Origin: DASXHD01 sp038239005
GTDB taxonomy: Bacteria > Myxococcota_A > Polyangia > Polyangiales > Polyangiaceae
Direction: 5' to 3'
NCBI GenBank assembly: GCA_038239005.1
Contig: JBBSFE010000016.1
Coordinates: 7,421-71,420, forward strand
Length of the DNA: 64,000 bases
Shown here in pieces: positions 42,517-50,451 of the stretch; positions within the stretch are counted from its first letter, which is position 1; every line of letters starts with the position of its first letter. The position numbers were made by a program, and so were the translations under genes. The notes beneath the pieces were generated by a model. It worked only from the letters and a program-made list of their open reading frames with translations. It did no database searches and was not told the origin of the DNA.

Positions 42517-43651
42517 GATGTTTGTATTCTGCATGTGTGTGGTCGCGTGTGGCGCGGCTCAAACCGACGTTGCGAAGCCCGAGCCGTCCGCTTCGTCGAC
42601 CGTCATGGTCACGCCACCGCCGCTCGACGATGCGGGAGCCGTTGCACAAATGGACGCGGCCGTCGTCGTGCCACCAGAGACCTTGCCGCCGCCGAAGCCA
42701 ACGACGATTCGCCTCTCGAGCACGACGGGCGATGCGGTCGATCAGGAGCTCGACAAAGGCGATGCGGCATTCGAACGAAACGCGCTCGATGAAGCGCGCG
42801 TCCACTACGATGCCGCGCGCAAGCTCGGCCCGAAACGCGCAGGACCTTCCGTGGGGATTGCGCGCGTGCGCATCGCGAAGAGCACGAGCGCGCTCGATTA
42901 CGGCGTTGCGAAGGGAAACGCGGAAGTGAACACCGCCGTGCGCGAGCTCAAGACCGCGCTCGCCATCGAAAAGGATTACGGCCCGGCGTACGCCGAGCTC
43001 GGGCGCGCGCAGCTTCTCGTCGGCGATGGCGATGCGGCGCTCGTCACGTTGCGTCGCGGCGCCGAGCTCTTGCCGAACGACGCGGAAGCGCAATCGGCGC
43101 TCGGTGTTGCGCTCCTCGCGACGGGCCACAAAGAAGACGCGCTCCAAGCCTTGCAACGTGCGACCACGATCGATTCGGGAAGCGCACCGCGGCACGGCAA
43201 CCTCGGGACGGTGTTTCTCCTGCTCGGCCGCGTGAGCGATGCCGTGCGCGAGTTCGAAACTCAAGCGCGACTCGCCGACGGCGACGCACGCGCGCATTCG
43301 GATCTCGGCGCAGCGCTCCTCCAGACCAACGCCATGCCGCGCGCGATCGCCGAGCTCGAACGCGCCGTGCACCTCGACGGAACACGCGCTTCGTATCTCA
43401 CGAACCTCGGCTACGCATATCAACTGAGCGGCCGCCGCGCTGATGCCATCGCGAAATACCGCGAGGCGCTTCACATCGACGACAAGTTTGCGAGCGCGTG
43501 GATCAACCTCGCGACCGCTCTCGCGAAGGACCCAAAGACGTGGCCCGAAGCGCGCGCGGCGCTGATGACCGCGAAAAAAATCGATCCGAATGATCCACGA
43601 GTGAAGGCAAATCTCGATGAATTGGACGACCTCGAGAAGTCCAAACACTGA
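42506..43651 (+). CDS. TPR-repeat lipoprotein
   Basis: A 381-residue lipoprotein. MRPEMFVFCMCVVAC is the signal with lipobox Cys15; a Pro-rich linker follows to about residue 68. At least six tetratricopeptide repeats follow, for example AYAELGRAQLLVGDGDAALV, AQSALGVALLATGHKEDALQ, RHGNLGTVFLLLGRVSDAVR, AHSDLGAALLQTNAMPRAIA and YLTNLGYAYQLSGRRADAIA. It probably scaffolds an envelope complex. The start overlaps the helical gene stop; the next frame, a 52-codon ORF, starts 5 nt after its stop. Confidence 0.85.
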   Translation: MRPEMFVFCMCVVACGAAQTDVAKPEPSASSTVMVTPPPLDDAGAVAQMDAAVVVPPETLPPPKPTTIRLSSTTGDAVDQELDKGDAAFERNALDEARVHYDAARKLGPKRAGPSVGIARVRIAKSTSALDYGVAKGNAEVNTAVRELKTALAIEKDYGPAYAELGRAQLLVGDGDAALVTLRRGAELLPNDAEAQSALGVALLATGHKEDALQALQRATTIDSGSAPRHGNLGTVFLLLGRVSDAVREFETQARLADGDARAHSDLGAALLQTNAMPRAIAELERAVHLDGTRASYLTNLGYAYQLSGRRADAIAKYREALHIDDKFASAWINLATALAKDPKTWPEARAALMTAKKIDPNDPRVKANLDELDDLEKSKH

Positions 43652-43656
43652 GGCCG

Positions 43657-43815
43657 ATGTCACTTGAAGCGATCGAGTCTTGTCGTTGCGCAGAGACCTT
43701 GCGGCTTGAGCTGTCTGGGAGCATTCATCCGCCGGCCCCGCCGGTTTCGTCCCGCTGCCGCCGGTCGATCACGATGACGTTCCAAGACAATCACTTCAAG
43801 TGGGCTTTGAAGTAG
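43657..43815 (+). CDS. Small ORF family member 1 (52 residues)
   Basis: A 52-residue frame, MSLEAIESCRCAETLRLELS at the start, PAPPVSSRCRRSI in the middle and NHFKWALK at the end. A 44-residue relative sits between the E1 beta and E2 genes (47579-47713) with the same start (MSLxxIESC), centre and W-A end. The two differ by an 8-codon gap that keeps frame. ATG 43657 is 5 nt after the TPR stop; GAGG precedes it by 3 nt. The shared core is also nearly identical in DNA, so a conserved RNA or a recent duplication remains possible. No function is known to me. Confidence 0.5.
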   Translation: MSLEAIESCRCAETLRLELSGSIHPPAPPVSSRCRRSITMTFQDNHFKWALK

Positions 43816-43845
43816 TTGACGATTCAGTCGAGCTTCCCCTAGTGT
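43816..43845 (+). promoter_or_regulatory. Putative cold shock gene promoter
   Basis: TTGACG (43816-43821) and TAGTGT (43840-43845) are 18 nt apart, right after the small ORF. The transcript would have a leader of about 65 nt, with GGAGG (43906-43910) before ATG 43918 and a GC-rich inverted region between. A structured leader would suit a cold-responsive gene. Confidence 0.45.
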
Positions 43846-43917
43846 CCGCCTCGGCTTTCGGGCCCGCGCCGTGCCGGCGTGAGTAGAAGTTGCATCAGTT
43901 GAAGTGGAGGCATTCCG

Positions 43918-44151
43918 ATGGCAGTGGGAAGGGTCAAGTGGTTCAACGACGAGAAGGGCTGGGGCTTCATCAAGCAAGACTCAGGGCCTGACGTCTTCGT
44001 TCATTATTCGCAAATCGCCGGAGACGGGCGCCGTCGTCTCTTCGAGGACGAGCTCGTAGAGTTCGAAATCAAGGAGAGCCCGAAAGGCCTCCAGGCCATC
44101 AACGTCATTCGGATGCCGGGCGGCGGGCAGGTCGATCAGACCGCCTCCTGA
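43918..44151 (+). CDS. Cold shock protein (CspA family)
   Basis: A 77-residue cold shock domain protein: GRVKWFNDEKGWGFIKQDSG is RNP1, VFVHYSQI is RNP2, and DELVEFEIKESPKGLQAINV completes the OB fold. It binds single-stranded RNA/DNA as an RNA chaperone in the cytoplasm. Length fits, with a short tail. GGAGG lies 7 nt upstream. A strong intrinsic terminator follows 18 nt after the stop. Confidence 0.96.
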   Translation: MAVGRVKWFNDEKGWGFIKQDSGPDVFVHYSQIAGDGRRRLFEDELVEFEIKESPKGLQAINVIRMPGGGQVDQTAS

Positions 44152-44169
44152 ACCGTATTCGAGAATGGC

Positions 44170-44208
44170 AAAAGCCCGCGGTCAGTCGATCGCGGGCTTT
44201 TCTCTTTT
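44170..44208 (+). terminator. Rho-independent terminator after the cold shock gene
   Basis: Stem AAAAGCCCGCG (44170-44180) and CGCGGGCTTTT (44191-44201) with a 10-nt loop, followed by CTCTTTTT. It is the clearest intrinsic terminator in the window and could also act on the convergent phosphoesterase gene. Confidence 0.9.
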
Positions 44209-44216
44209 TGTGCCCG

Positions 44217-45197
44217 TTACCAATAGCCGCGTGGCGCTTCGGGGATCCGTTCTTTGTGGAACGTGTGCGCTGCGGGGTCGAACACGTCGGCGTCGAGCGA
44301 GACGAGCGCGCCCGCGTCGTCGAATTCGTAGACGTTGAAGCCGCTCATGCGCGCTTCGTCGCGATGATGGAGCGATGCGCTTGCCGCGCCCGCAACCACG
44401 AGCTCGCCCGCATCGGTCGTGATGTGACTGCGCATGCGTTTGTGGAGATGACCATGCACGACGAGCCCGCGCGGCACGCCGCGTAAACGTTCGAGCAGGC
44501 GCGGAGCATCACGCAAACCCTCCATCGCCATCTTCGATTTCGACGTCGGGCCGAGCGGCGGATGGTGGATCAGGATGACGGGCGTTCGCTTCTTCACTTC
44601 GGGATGCTCGAGCGCCGCGCCGAGCGCATCGAGCTGGACACGCCCGAGCTCGCCTGCCGCAACGAACGGAAGGCGCGGCACCGCGCTCGAGAGGCCGATG
44701 ATGGCGCACGGCCCGCGAAGCTTCACGTATGGGAAATCGACGCCCGTGCCGATGTCGTCACGTGTGTATTCTGCAAAGAACTCGGAGAAGCGACGACCGC
44801 GCACCGCGCCGCGCGTGTACGTGTCGTGATTGCCGGGAATGATGCTGATGTCACGCGGCGAGAGGTGCAGCTCGCCTTCGAGGATTGCGCGCGCCGCGGC
44901 AAACTCGGGTTCGAGCGCGAGGTTCGTGATGTCGCCCGTGATGACGACGTGGTCGACCTTCCGCCGCGCGACCTCTCGTGCGATCTCGCGCACGAGCTCG
45001 GTGCGATGAACGTCCTTCTTGCGAAGCGCGACCGGCATGCGCTCGGCCGCGGCGCGCCACGCGCCCGTGAGCTCTTCGAGTGGTGCGCGGCGAAGCGCGA
45101 GGTTCGCGACGCCCGTGAGCCGCTTGTTCATGTAACGCGCCCAACCCACGCCGCCGAGCGAGAGCACGTGCAAATCCGAAAAGTGCGCGATGCGCAT
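44217..45197 (-). CDS. Calcineurin-like metallophosphoesterase
   Basis: A 326-residue phosphoesterase of the calcineurin superfamily. Metal ligands: MRIAHFSDLHVLS (D, H), VVITGDITNLAL (D), IIPGNHDTYTR (N, H), VILIHHPPLG (H) and LVVHGHLHKRM (H-x-H). The insert after the first motif (MNKRLTGVANLALRRAPLEE) suggests a membrane-phospholipid or nucleotide specificity that cannot be fixed here. ATG 45197 overlaps the end of the previous gene; a GTG at 45200 is possible. It is the last gene of the pyruvate dehydrogenase operon. Confidence 0.9.
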   Translation of the reverse strand: MRIAHFSDLHVLSLGGVGWARYMNKRLTGVANLALRRAPLEELTGAWRAAAERMPVALRKKDVHRTELVREIAREVARRKVDHVVITGDITNLALEPEFAAARAILEGELHLSPRDISIIPGNHDTYTRGAVRGRRFSEFFAEYTRDDIGTGVDFPYVKLRGPCAIIGLSSAVPRLPFVAAGELGRVQLDALGAALEHPEVKKRTPVILIHHPPLGPTSKSKMAMEGLRDAPRLLERLRGVPRGLVVHGHLHKRMRSHITTDAGELVVAGAASASLHHRDEARMSGFNVYEFDDAGALVSLDADVFDPAAHTFHKERIPEAPRGYW

Positions 45198-46162
45198 CAC
45201 GGATCACTCGCGCATCTGAACCCGACGAACGGCGTGCGCCGCGACTCGTAGCTCATCATGCGCGCCGCGGAGCGCTGCGAGTCGGCGCCGTGCATGTACG
45301 AGCCTCCGCGAACGACCCGACGCGCGCCCGTGTCGTGATGCGGATTCGTTACCGCGACGGGGGCGTACGCGGGCACTTCGCCGCCCGGATCGGGATCGAC
45401 GCCATCGGCAACCCACTCGGCGGCGTTGCCTGCCATGTCGAGCAATCCGAGCGGGGTCCTCCCGTCTGGAATCGAGCCCACCGGCGCGAGGCCCGCGAAT
45501 CCGTCGGTGGCGTCGGTTGGATCGAGCGCGATCGATCCGTGGTTTGCGAGGTGTGGGTTGTAGACGTTGCCCCATGGAAACGTGCGACCCGTGAGACCGC
45601 GCGCAGCGAGCTCCCACTCGGCTTCGGTCGGCAAACGGCCTTTGGCGAATGCGCAGTAGTCGCGGGCGTCGGTCCACGAGACGAGCACGACCGGCAAATC
45701 GGGGAGCGCGAAGCGCGCGTCGCCGAGCGAGAACCCCGGCGCACTGCAAGCGCCCGAGGACGCGCATCGCAAATAGTCCGCGACGCGCACTTCGGTTCGA
45801 TCGATCCAAAACGGCGAGAGCGTGACCGAGTGCGCAACCGCCTCGTCCTCGAAGCGCTCGACGTCGCAATGGAGCGAGCGACGATGAATGATGCCGTGAC
45901 TATCGGAGATCGGCACGAGCACTTGTCCGAGCGGCTCGCGCTGGCAAAGCTGCACGCCTTGGAGCATTTCGATCGCCGTTGATCCCTGCGTGAAGGTGCC
46001 ACCAGGAACGAGAATGCGTCCCGATGGTGCGGCGCGAAGCACTGTGATTCCGTCGGAGGTGTTGCCGAGCGCGCGCGCGGAGAGACCATCGCTGTAACGC
46101 TCGGGCGAGCTCGCGCCGGCAACCGACGCGACGAACATGAGCCCGAGTACTGCGCGCTTCAC
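45197..46162 (-). CDS. Sulfatase-modifying-factor (SUMF1/FGE-like) secreted protein
   Basis: A 321-residue exported protein: signal MKRAVLGLMFVASVAGASSP, then an FGE-sulfatase domain. Landmarks: LSPFWIDRTEVRVADYLRCA, VVLVSWTDARDYCAFAKGRL, PTEAEWELAARGL, LLDMAGNAAEWVAD, RRVVRGGSYMHG and PFVGFRCA. The paired cysteines of true formylglycine-generating enzymes just before the last motif are replaced (YMHGADSQRSAARMM), so catalysis is unlikely; a binding or structural role is more probable. It begins 4 nt after the E2 gene. Confidence 0.88.
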   Translation of the reverse strand: MKRAVLGLMFVASVAGASSPERYSDGLSARALGNTSDGITVLRAAPSGRILVPGGTFTQGSTAIEMLQGVQLCQREPLGQVLVPISDSHGIIHRRSLHCDVERFEDEAVAHSVTLSPFWIDRTEVRVADYLRCASSGACSAPGFSLGDARFALPDLPVVLVSWTDARDYCAFAKGRLPTEAEWELAARGLTGRTFPWGNVYNPHLANHGSIALDPTDATDGFAGLAPVGSIPDGRTPLGLLDMAGNAAEWVADGVDPDPGGEVPAYAPVAVTNPHHDTGARRVVRGGSYMHGADSQRSAARMMSYESRRTPFVGFRCASDP

Positions 46163-46166
46163 GCGG

Positions 46167-47579
46167 TCACCCGGTCAAAAGGCGCATGGGGCGCGCGAGG
46201 AGGCTGCGGAGCTCGGCCAAGAAGGCGGCGCCGACTGCGCCGTCGACGACGCGGTGATCGCACGAGAGGGTGAGGGCCAGGCGCTTGCCGGGGACGATGG
46301 CGCCGTCTTTGATGACGGGGTCGTCGCGGATGCGACCCACGGCGAGGATCGCGCCTTCGGGCGGGTTGATGACGGCGGCGAATTCGTCGATGCCGAACAT
46401 GCCGAGGTTCGAGATCGAGAACGTGCCACTGGCCATCTCTTCGGGCCTGAGCTTCTTGCTACGCGCGCGCGAGGCGAGCTCGCGAACTTCGCGGCCGATG
46501 CCCGCGACGCTTTTTTGATCCGCGTTGCGAACGACCGGCGTGAGCAAGCCATCAGGCACGGCGACCGCAACGGAGATGTCGACGCGGCGGTGAACGAGGA
46601 TCGCCTCGGGCGTGAACGTCGCGTTGCATTCGGGCACGCGGAGGAGCGCGAGGCCGCACGCCTTCACGAGGAAATCATTCACACTGAGCTTCGGGGCTTT
46701 GCCTTCCGGTTGCTCGTCGGCGAGCTCGCGGTTGACGTGCTCGCGAAGCTCGAGGAGCGGCGCGGCGTCGACGTCGATGTTCAAATAGAAATGCGGGACG
46801 GTTTGTTTCGCCTCGGTGAGACGGCGCGCAATCGTTTTGCGCATCATCGAGAGCGGGCGCGCTTCGGGCTCGGCGAGCAAGATGCCGGGCGGAGGCTGGA
46901 GCGTCGACGGCTCCGCACGGACCATTTGCGATCGCGCGGTGTCGTCCTCTTGCGGTGATGCGCGCATGCGATCGAGATCGCCTTGAACCACGCGGCCACC
47001 CGGACCCGAGCCCTGCGCGCCGCGGAGATCGACGCCCATTTCGCGCGCCGTGCGCCGCACATACGGCGAGGCGAGGACGCGGCCATTCTTGCTGTCTGCC
47101 GCGGGCTCCGAGACATGCTCCGTGCGATCGAGCGCGCTCGTCGTCCGCGCCGGGACACGCTGCGCATGCGGACTCTCTGTATCGGGATTCGGAGACGGAG
47201 TCGGAGGCGGAGACTGAGCCGGAGGCGGAGTCGGAGTCGGAGCTGAAAACTGAGCCGGAGTCGGAGACTGAGGCGGAGTCGGAGCCGGAGCCGGAGCCGG
47301 AGTCGCAGTGGCAGAGGGGGTGAGAGAGGTGATGTCTTCGCCCGGATCGCCCAAAATCGCCACGGGCTGACCCAGCTTCACATTCGCGCCCGGAGCGACG
47401 AGAAGCTTCAGCAGCGTTCCTTTGTCGAACGCACGGAACTCCATCGTCGCTTTGTCGGTCTCCACCTCGGCCAGGAGATCGTCGATCGCAACCGGATCGC
47501 CCTCCTTCTTGTGCCACGCCGTGAGCAGGCCCTCTTCCATCGTCGGCGACAGCTTGGGCATTTCGAGAATCTTTGCCAT
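46167..47579 (-). CDS. Dihydrolipoamide acyltransferase, E2 of pyruvate dehydrogenase-type complex
   Basis: A 470-residue E2. One lipoyl domain (residues 1-80; lipoyl-lysine in VETDKATMEF), then a long Ala/Pro/Thr linker made of a repetitive DNA tract (47200-47310), a subunit-binding domain LASPYVRRTAREMGVDLRGA, and the catalytic domain ending with LALTLSCDHRVVDGAVGAAF (His and Asp of HRxxDG). It transfers the acetyl group from lipoamide to CoA. The start is ATG 47579 (MAKILEMPKLSPTMEEG), overlapping by one base the stop of a small ORF (TAATG). The E3 dihydrolipoyl dehydrogenase gene is not in the window. Confidence 0.93.
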   Translation of the reverse strand: MAKILEMPKLSPTMEEGLLTAWHKKEGDPVAIDDLLAEVETDKATMEFRAFDKGTLLKLLVAPGANVKLGQPVAILGDPGEDITSLTPSATATPAPAPAPTPPQSPTPAQFSAPTPTPPPAQSPPPTPSPNPDTESPHAQRVPARTTSALDRTEHVSEPAADSKNGRVLASPYVRRTAREMGVDLRGAQGSGPGGRVVQGDLDRMRASPQEDDTARSQMVRAEPSTLQPPPGILLAEPEARPLSMMRKTIARRLTEAKQTVPHFYLNIDVDAAPLLELREHVNRELADEQPEGKAPKLSVNDFLVKACGLALLRVPECNATFTPEAILVHRRVDISVAVAVPDGLLTPVVRNADQKSVAGIGREVRELASRARSKKLRPEEMASGTFSISNLGMFGIDEFAAVINPPEGAILAVGRIRDDPVIKDGAIVPGKRLALTLSCDHRVVDGAVGAAFLAELRSLLARPMRLLTG

Positions 47580-47713
47580 TACTCGAAAGCCCAGTTGAGT
47601 TGAGGGTATCGCGACGTGTTCGCGATCGACCGGCGGCAGCGAGACGAAACCGGCGGGGCCGGCACGTGGATCGCTGCAGATCCGTGGCAAGACTCGATAG
47701 ATTGAAGTGACAT
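47579..47713 (-). CDS. Small ORF family member 2 (44 residues), between E1 beta and E2
   Basis: A 44-residue frame from ATG 47713: MSLQSIESCHGSAAIHV, then PAPPVSSRCRRSI, then LNWAFE and TAA, which overlaps the E2 ATG as TAATG. It starts 5 nt after the E1 beta stop, so it fills the gap exactly. Its relative at 43657 has the same ends and core. Coding is supported by in-frame length difference and by silent third-base changes (TGT/TGC, TCC/TCT). A non-coding repeat cannot be excluded. If translated, it may couple E2 translation to E1 beta, but a function is not known. Confidence 0.55.
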   Translation of the reverse strand: MSLQSIESCHGSAAIHVPAPPVSSRCRRSIANTSRYPQLNWAFE

Positions 47714-47718
47714 CTGCG

Positions 47719-48702
47719 TTAGCTGTTCCTCGTCATGACACGTTTGACCGCAGACACCACACGCTCGGCGTTGGGCATCACTTGCTGCTCGAGCTTGGCG
47801 TTGTATGGCATCGGAACGTCGAGCTGCGAAACACGCAGAACGGGCGCATCGAGATCGTCGAACGCGAGGCGCTGCACGCGGTCTGCGATTTCGGCGCCGA
47901 CGCCACCATACGGCCAGCCTTCGTGGACGATCACGCAGCGATGCGTTTTGTGAACCGACGCGAGGATCGCCTCTTCGTCGAGCGGCCGGAGGCTTCGCAG
48001 GTCGACCACTTCGACGTCGATGTTCTCCTTCGCGAGGCGGTCCGCCGCATCGAGCGCAACGTGTGTCATGCGTGCGTACGCGATGATCGAACAATCGCGC
48101 CCTTGTCGCACAGTGCGCGCAACGCCGAATGGGATCGCATCTTGATCGTCGGGCACGTCGCCCTTCAGCGAGTAGAGCGTCTCCGATTCCATGACGAGCA
48201 CGGGGTTGTCGTCACGAATCGCCGCCTTCAGCATGCCTTTCGCGTCCGCGGGAAACGCGGGCGCGATCACTTTGAGGCCCGGCACCGTCGCGTAGAAATG
48301 CTCCATCGCGTGCGAGTGCTGGCTACCGACTTGGCGCGCGCTCGCGTTCGGTCCGCGAAACACGATCGGGCAGCTCAACTGCCCTCCCGACATCTGCCGA
48401 ACCTTCGCGGCGTTGTTCAAAATCTGATCGAACGCAACTGCCGAAAAGTTCCACGTCATGAACTCGACGATGGGCCGGAGGCCGACGATGGCTGCGCCCA
48501 CACCAAGGCCCGCGAAACCGCCTTCCGCGATGGGCGTGTCGATGACGCGCTTCTCGCCGAAACGCTCGAGCATCCCCTCGGACACTTTGTACGCGCCGTT
48601 GTAGTGGCCGACTTCTTCGCCCATCAAGAAGACGCGGTCGTCCGCTGTCATTTCTTCGATCATCGCTTCGCGAAGGGCTTCGCGGTACCGGAGGCTTTTC
48701 AT
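47719..48702 (-). CDS. pdhB: Pyruvate dehydrogenase E1 component, beta subunit
   Basis: A 327-residue transketolase-like subunit: YREALREAMIEEMTADDRVF, GEEVGHYNGAYKVSEGMLER, DTPIAEGGFAGLGVGAAIVG, RPIVEFMTWNFSAVAFDQIL, and QHSHAMEHFYATVPGLKVIA. It forms an alpha2-beta2 E1 with the preceding gene product and uses thiamine diphosphate. The preceding gene ends 6 nt upstream. Pyruvate rather than branched-chain acids is favoured because of the EFMTWNF motif, but not proven. Confidence 0.92.
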   Translation of the reverse strand: MKSLRYREALREAMIEEMTADDRVFLMGEEVGHYNGAYKVSEGMLERFGEKRVIDTPIAEGGFAGLGVGAAIVGLRPIVEFMTWNFSAVAFDQILNNAAKVRQMSGGQLSCPIVFRGPNASARQVGSQHSHAMEHFYATVPGLKVIAPAFPADAKGMLKAAIRDDNPVLVMESETLYSLKGDVPDDQDAIPFGVARTVRQGRDCSIIAYARMTHVALDAADRLAKENIDVEVVDLRSLRPLDEEAILASVHKTHRCVIVHEGWPYGGVGAEIADRVQRLAFDDLDAPVLRVSQLDVPMPYNAKLEQQVMPNAERVVSAVKRVMTRNS

Positions 48703-48708
48703 GGCGGC

Positions 48709-49662
48709 TTAGTAAGCAAATGCTCCGTCGTAGGTGGTGCCTTCGAGAATCGACAGCTCGGGTTCGGGGCTTTCGTCGGCGAACTTGATGGCGTCGGCGA
48801 CCTCGCGCTCGACGTCGGCTTCGAGCGCTTCCAGCGCCGCTTTGTCGGTCGTGCTTTCGAGCTTTTGGCGCCCGAGCACTAGCGGATCGCGCTTCTTGTG
48901 CTCGTCGAGCTCTTGGGGCGTTCGATATTTTCCAGGGTCGCTCATCGAGTGCCCGCGGAAACGATACGTGCGCACCTCGACGAGCGACGGAAGCGACTCT
49001 TCACGCGCGCGTTTGATCGCAACGCCGAGTCGCTGCTCGACCTCTTCGACGTCGGTCGCGAAGAATCGATCGTGCGCGATGCCGTAGCCCGTCGCTTTGA
49101 GGGAGATGTCTTCGACCGAGACGGTGCGCGAGAGCGGCGTGCCCATCGAGTACTCGTTGTTCTCGCAGATGAACACGATAGGAAGCTTCCACAGCGCAGC
49201 GAGTGAAACGCCTTCGTGGAAACCTTGAATGCTCACTGCGCCGTCGCCGAAGAAGCAAAGCGTGACGCGCTTGTTGTCTTGGTACTTCGACGCAAAGGCA
49301 ACGCCCGCCGCGAGCGGAATGTGCCCGCCCACGATCGCGTGGCCGCCGAGCATCCCGTTCGCTTTGTCGAAGAGGTGCATCGAGCCGCCGAGCCCTTGCG
49401 AGCAGCCTGTCTTCTTGCCGTAGAGCTCGGCCATCATTGCGCGCGCGCTCATGCCCTTCGCGATGGCGATGCCGTGATCGCGATACGTCGTGACGACGTA
49501 GTCGTCTTTCTCGAGCGCCGCGCACGCGCCGACGCCGACCGCTTCTTGCCCGATGTAGAGATGGAGAAAGCCGCCGATCTTTCCCATCGCGTACGCGCGC
49601 GCCGCCTCTTCTTCGAGGCGGCGAATCAAAAACATTTTCCGATAGAGGCCCTCTAGATGCAC
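48709..49662 (-). CDS. pdhA: Pyruvate dehydrogenase E1 component, alpha subunit
   Basis: A 317-residue E1 alpha: YRKMFLIRRLEEEAARAYAM, GKIGGFLHLYIGQEAVGVGA, YVVTTYRDHGIAIAKGM, GGSMHLFDKANGMLGGHAIV, and the thiamine diphosphate motif FFGDGAVSIQGF with ENNEYSM. The start is uncertain: GTG 49662 gives MHLEGLYRKM and overlaps the end of the Cys-rich lipoprotein gene; ATG 49635 is an alternative. It is the first gene of the E1 alpha, E1 beta, small ORF, E2, SUMF1-like, phosphoesterase series. Confidence 0.92.
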   Translation of the reverse strand: MHLEGLYRKMFLIRRLEEEAARAYAMGKIGGFLHLYIGQEAVGVGACAALEKDDYVVTTYRDHGIAIAKGMSARAMMAELYGKKTGCSQGLGGSMHLFDKANGMLGGHAIVGGHIPLAAGVAFASKYQDNKRVTLCFFGDGAVSIQGFHEGVSLAALWKLPIVFICENNEYSMGTPLSRTVSVEDISLKATGYGIAHDRFFATDVEEVEQRLGVAIKRAREESLPSLVEVRTYRFRGHSMSDPGKYRTPQELDEHKKRDPLVLGRQKLESTTDKAALEALEADVEREVADAIKFADESPEPELSILEGTTYDGAFAY

Positions 49663-50036
49663 GAGCTGTAACCGAGGGAGTTTCCGCTGCCGTCGACGGC
49701 GCCGGCGCACGTAGTCGTTCCTTTGCACTGCGTGTTGTTCGCGCAGATCTTCGCGCACACGGCGTCGGTGGCCGTCACGGTGACGCACGAGTAGCCACAT
49801 TTCCCGTCGGCGAGCTCCGCGTTTGTCGTGTTGGGCGCGCAGCCGCAATCGGAGTGGCTCGCGCAGGAACGCGTACATACTCCGAGCGCGTTGCAGAAGC
49901 CGACGCTGTTCGCGTTGGAAACGCCCGCGCAGTCGTCTTGCGAGTTGCACGCACCACCTATCTGTCCCGCACCTCCTCCGCATGCGATTACGATCACTGC
50001 GCATAATGCAACACTGCTTGCCACGATTTTTTTCAT
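49653..50036 (-). CDS. Cys-rich lipoprotein
   Basis: A 127-residue secreted protein. ATG 50036 has a strong GAGGAGGGA upstream. MKKIVASSVALCAVIVIAC is a lipoprotein signal (lipobox Cys19). The mature part has many cysteines in the CxxxxxC pattern of myxobacterial disulfide-rich proteins: CNSQDDCAG, FCNALGVCTRSCASHSDCGC, GKCGYSC, VCAKICANNTQCKG and TTCAG. Function unknown. It lies just upstream of the E1 alpha gene on the same strand. Confidence 0.85.
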   Translation of the reverse strand: MKKIVASSVALCAVIVIACGGGAGQIGGACNSQDDCAGVSNANSVGFCNALGVCTRSCASHSDCGCAPNTTNAELADGKCGYSCVTVTATDAVCAKICANNTQCKGTTTCAGAVDGSGNSLGYSSCI

Positions 50037-50055
50037 GTCACGTCCCTCCTCGGTT

Positions 50056-50424
50056 TTACTTTTTCTTTGGGTCGGCGGTGCATGTTCCTGCGCCGCAACT
50101 TGCTTGTCCGGTCCCGCCGCCGCCCATGTGACGCTTCGGCGAAGCGGACGCCGAGCCTCCGGGGCCGCCCGTGACGGCGTTCGCAGTGGCTGTCGCGACC
50201 GGTGAAGGCTCGGCTTGTTTTCGTTCGCCATCGCTTGCTCGGGTCGTTGGCGGAGGCGGCGGGCTCGCGGCGCTCGCGCTCGCAGCACTCTGTTGCGCCG
50301 GCTGATCAGAGTGCACGCTCGCAGAGTCAGCCTTCGTGCACGCGACGAGAACCGCCGACGTTCCGAGCGCCGTCAGCGTCATCGCGATGTGCTCGAGCGT
50401 CACGTTGGGTCGCGGCATCGGCAC
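50056..50424 (-). CDS. Small lipoprotein with C-terminal CGAGTC motif
   Basis: A 122-residue lipoprotein: after a 14-residue lead it has MTLTALGTSAVLVACTKADS (lipobox Cys29). A Ser/Ala/Pro-rich linker follows, and the C-terminus is HMGGGGTGQASCGAGTCTAD. The last Cys pair recalls metal-buffering small proteins, but one pair is not enough to assign this. ATG 50424 or the internal ATG 50382 may be the start. Confidence 0.65.
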   Translation of the reverse strand: MPMPRPNVTLEHIAMTLTALGTSAVLVACTKADSASVHSDQPAQQSAASASAASPPPPPTTRASDGERKQAEPSPVATATANAVTGGPGGSASASPKRHMGGGGTGQASCGAGTCTADPKKK

Positions 50425-50451
50425 GAGCCTATCAGAGCGGGGCGAGGGGGG

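Noticed and set aside
47200..47310. Repetitive GGAGTC/GGAGCC-type tract
   Set aside because: It encodes the Ala/Pro/Thr linker of E2, which is normally low complexity; no separate element is needed.
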